A stretch of DNA of 64,000 bases. Source: Adiantum capillus-veneris (Eukaryota > Streptophyta > Polypodiopsida > Polypodiales > Pteridaceae). This document shows, one piece after another, positions 62,641 to 64,000 of the stretch. The notes below the pieces were generated by a model that saw only the letters and a program-made list of their open reading frames with translations, did no database searches and was not told the origin of the DNA. Both the position numbers and the translations under genes were made by a program. Position 1 is the stretch's first letter, and each line of letters starts with the position of its first letter. The stretch spans positions 126,572,970 through 126,636,969 of the forward strand of contig CM043962.1 of assembly GCA_014529385.2 (NCBI GenBank). Direction: 5' to 3'.

Positions 62641-64000
62641 AGGGACTCATCAATGTGTGTGTCAGAGTTAGGAGAAGATGCAGGTTGGTTTGTGATAGTG
62701 CTTGTAGTTGTTGTGGGTGCCTTTTGTTCTTTAGGTGGGACTGTCTTAGGATAGGCCTTCTAAATGTGACCCTTGACGTGACATTGAAAACATCTACCTT
62801 CTTTAGCATAAATCACTTATTCTTCAGCCGTGACGTATTCTCCTACAATTCCTTGTGCAGCTTTTTCATCTGAGGTTAGCTTAGGTTTTGCAGGTGCTTT
62901 AGCTTTACCCTTAGATTCATTGTTAGAGTTCTTTTCCGAGGAATTAGAGAAAGAAGGGCTAGAAGCATTACCATTCTTACCATTCTGTGTGTTCTGAGAA
63001 TTCTGCGGGGTTTCTTGAGAAGTCTTGTTTTCCTTAGGCTTTCCTTTGTTGTGCTTTATCTCGTGTGCGAGAGCAATTGCTACCGCTTAGTTGAGATCGA
63101 TTCGATCAAGTACCTCGACATCAGAATTGATATACTCGTCCAATCCGTAAAGAAATGCCTCCTTGCGCTCCAAATCCGATTTGCGTAATTGAGTGCCGAG
63201 CTGCAAAACACGATTAGAGAAAGACATAACCGGCATACCATTTTGCTTGAGAGCGCGCCAATCGTTCTTCAATCGTGTGAGGTACTGAGGTGGCATAAAC
63301 CGAGCCTTGAGCTTGTCTTAGAAATCAGCCCAACTGAAGGACAGGGGCGTGAATTCGTCAGCTTCCTCTAGGTGTGCAGCTAACTATGCCTCTTACCATG
63401 CGTGGTACCAATTGATGGCATCGCTGGCAAGGTACATGGCTGTCGTCAAAACTTTGCTATTTCTTGTCTTCTTAGTTTCGCAAAATAAGCATTAAATTGA
63501 TGCAACCAAGGATGAATAACCGTAGCATCCATCTACCATCATACTTACTGAAAGTCAACTTCTCTGTGATTGGATGGTTGGAATCCGCATCGTGGCTTGC
63601 GCCACTTGATGAACTCCCACGATCTTTGGGTGGTTCGGACTTCGAGGCAAGTACTTGTCGAATCAATTCTTGAGTGCGTAGTTCTCGTTGAGCCTCACGC
63701 TCGATCTCCAAGGCCACTCTTTGAGCTTCACGCTCGGCCTCCATGGCCACTTTTTGAGCTGCACGCTCGGCCTCCAAGGCCGCGCTTTGAGCGGCACGCT
63801 CGGCCTCCAAGGCCGCGCTTCATGCTGCCGCTTCCTCCTTTCTTTGTCGTTTTCTTTCTTTGCGTTCGTCGCTCGCGTTCTAAAGCAAGGCGATTTGCTT
63901 CTTGTTTGTCCATCATGTCCATCATCTGCTTGACCATTGCCTCCATAGGGTTTGATACACTTGGTGGCGTAGATGGCGAAGGGGGAGGGTCGAAAAAATC
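62641..64000 (-). pseudogene. Copy C gag (5' end beyond window)
   Basis: The minus strand reads MEAMVKQMMDMMDKQEANRL at 63,946, a shift, then a coiled coil of ~10-residue repeats (EAERAAQSAA LEAERAAQKV and so on) and QELIRQVLASKSEPPKDRG. ITEKLTFSKYDGR follows, shifting to the gag core: MPPQYLTRLKNDWRALKQNG, GMPVMSFSNRVLQLGTQLRK and SDLERKEAFLYGLDEYINSD. After a stop at 63,089 comes AVAIALAHEIKHNKGKPKEN and the knuckle CFQCHVKGHI, stop, KAYPK, in which the last Cys has become Tyr and a stop is inserted. Copy B shows the same gag with an intact knuckle. Confidence 0.85.

Larger units (their letters stand above)
55973..64000 (-). mobile_element. Copy C: family-B chromovirus (3' LTR to gag), runs off the window
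   Basis: In minus orientation: gag (about 63,950-62,650), protease, RT, RNase H, integrase with chromodomain (to 57,622), purine tract and 3' LTR (57,610-56,461), plus a partial extra LTR to 55,973. It is interrupted by a solo LTR at 60,960-62,635. The 5' LTR must lie beyond 64,000. It matches copy B in order and sequence and is itself inserted in element E. Confidence 0.85.

Overview
This window reads as nuclear, repeat-dominated DNA of a land plant. The evidence is PLS-type pentatricopeptide repeat (PPR) coding remnants, a plant DUF248-type methyltransferase fragment, tRNA-iMet-primed LTR retrotransposons nested in each other, a hAT transposon, and a degraded Helitron with the RPA and OTU modules seen in plant and protist Helitrons. 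There is no operon structure and I see no rRNA, tRNA or CRISPR array. The style of the PPR remnants and the heavy nesting would suit a large-genome fern, lycophyte or gymnosperm. That placement is inference, not something the sequence proves.

Layout. 0.9-8 kb: a decayed gag reading frame (+) interrupted by a 5.6-kb hAT-like element (2210-7832) with an exact 8-bp target duplication. Inside it are transposase remnants (+) and, antisense, exon-like pieces of an unrecognised coiled-coil gene. 8.4-9.6 kb: two fold-back MITE-like copies and a minus-strand LTR. 10.5-12.2 kb: a broken gene (+) of an unclassified transposon-like family with an SDG/QFK-type core. 12.25-12.6 kb: a minisatellite. 13.19-15.86 kb: a complete gag-only Copia-type element (minus) with LTRs, PBS, PPT and TSD CATAC. 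17.5-18.7 kb: a Ty3/gypsy integrase fragment. 18.7-24.1 kb: an AT-rich Helitron fragment (minus) with an RPA1-like protein, two OTU-like units and the Rep N-terminal and tyrosine regions; the helicase is missing. 25.1-26.7 kb: a 750-bp tandem duplication. 26.7-28.0 kb: a PPR pseudogene. 29.3-29.5 kb: a possible first exon of an unidentified gene.

30.3-64 kb is a nest of LTR retrotransposons. Family-B chromovirus copies occur at 30.3-32.9 (+, fragment A), 32.9-41.15 (minus, copy B) and 55.97-64 kb (minus, copy C, running off the window). Copy B is interrupted by a three-LTR element F (33.1-37.4, +). Copy C sits inside another gypsy element E (52.5-55.97, minus) and is itself hit by a 1.68-kb solo LTR (60,960-62,635). 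A further gypsy element H (+, 41.17-50.1 kb) is split by element G (41,782-48,494, minus), which has 2-kb LTRs, TSD CCTCA and only gag-like remnants between them. A methyltransferase gene fragment with an internal deletion lies at 50.64-51.5 kb.

No gene in the window looks intact and expressible; nearly everything is a mobile element or its debris. The most informative observations are the exact insertion footprints, the host-gene fragments inside or beside elements, the Helitron's module order, repeated TGACGCATCAG-like units in the G LTRs, and a sense-strand (CT)n tract near the 3' end of nearly every LTR family present. Several catalytic residues in the pol genes are lost by changes of the C-to-T type. 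All boundaries and similarities were found by eye.
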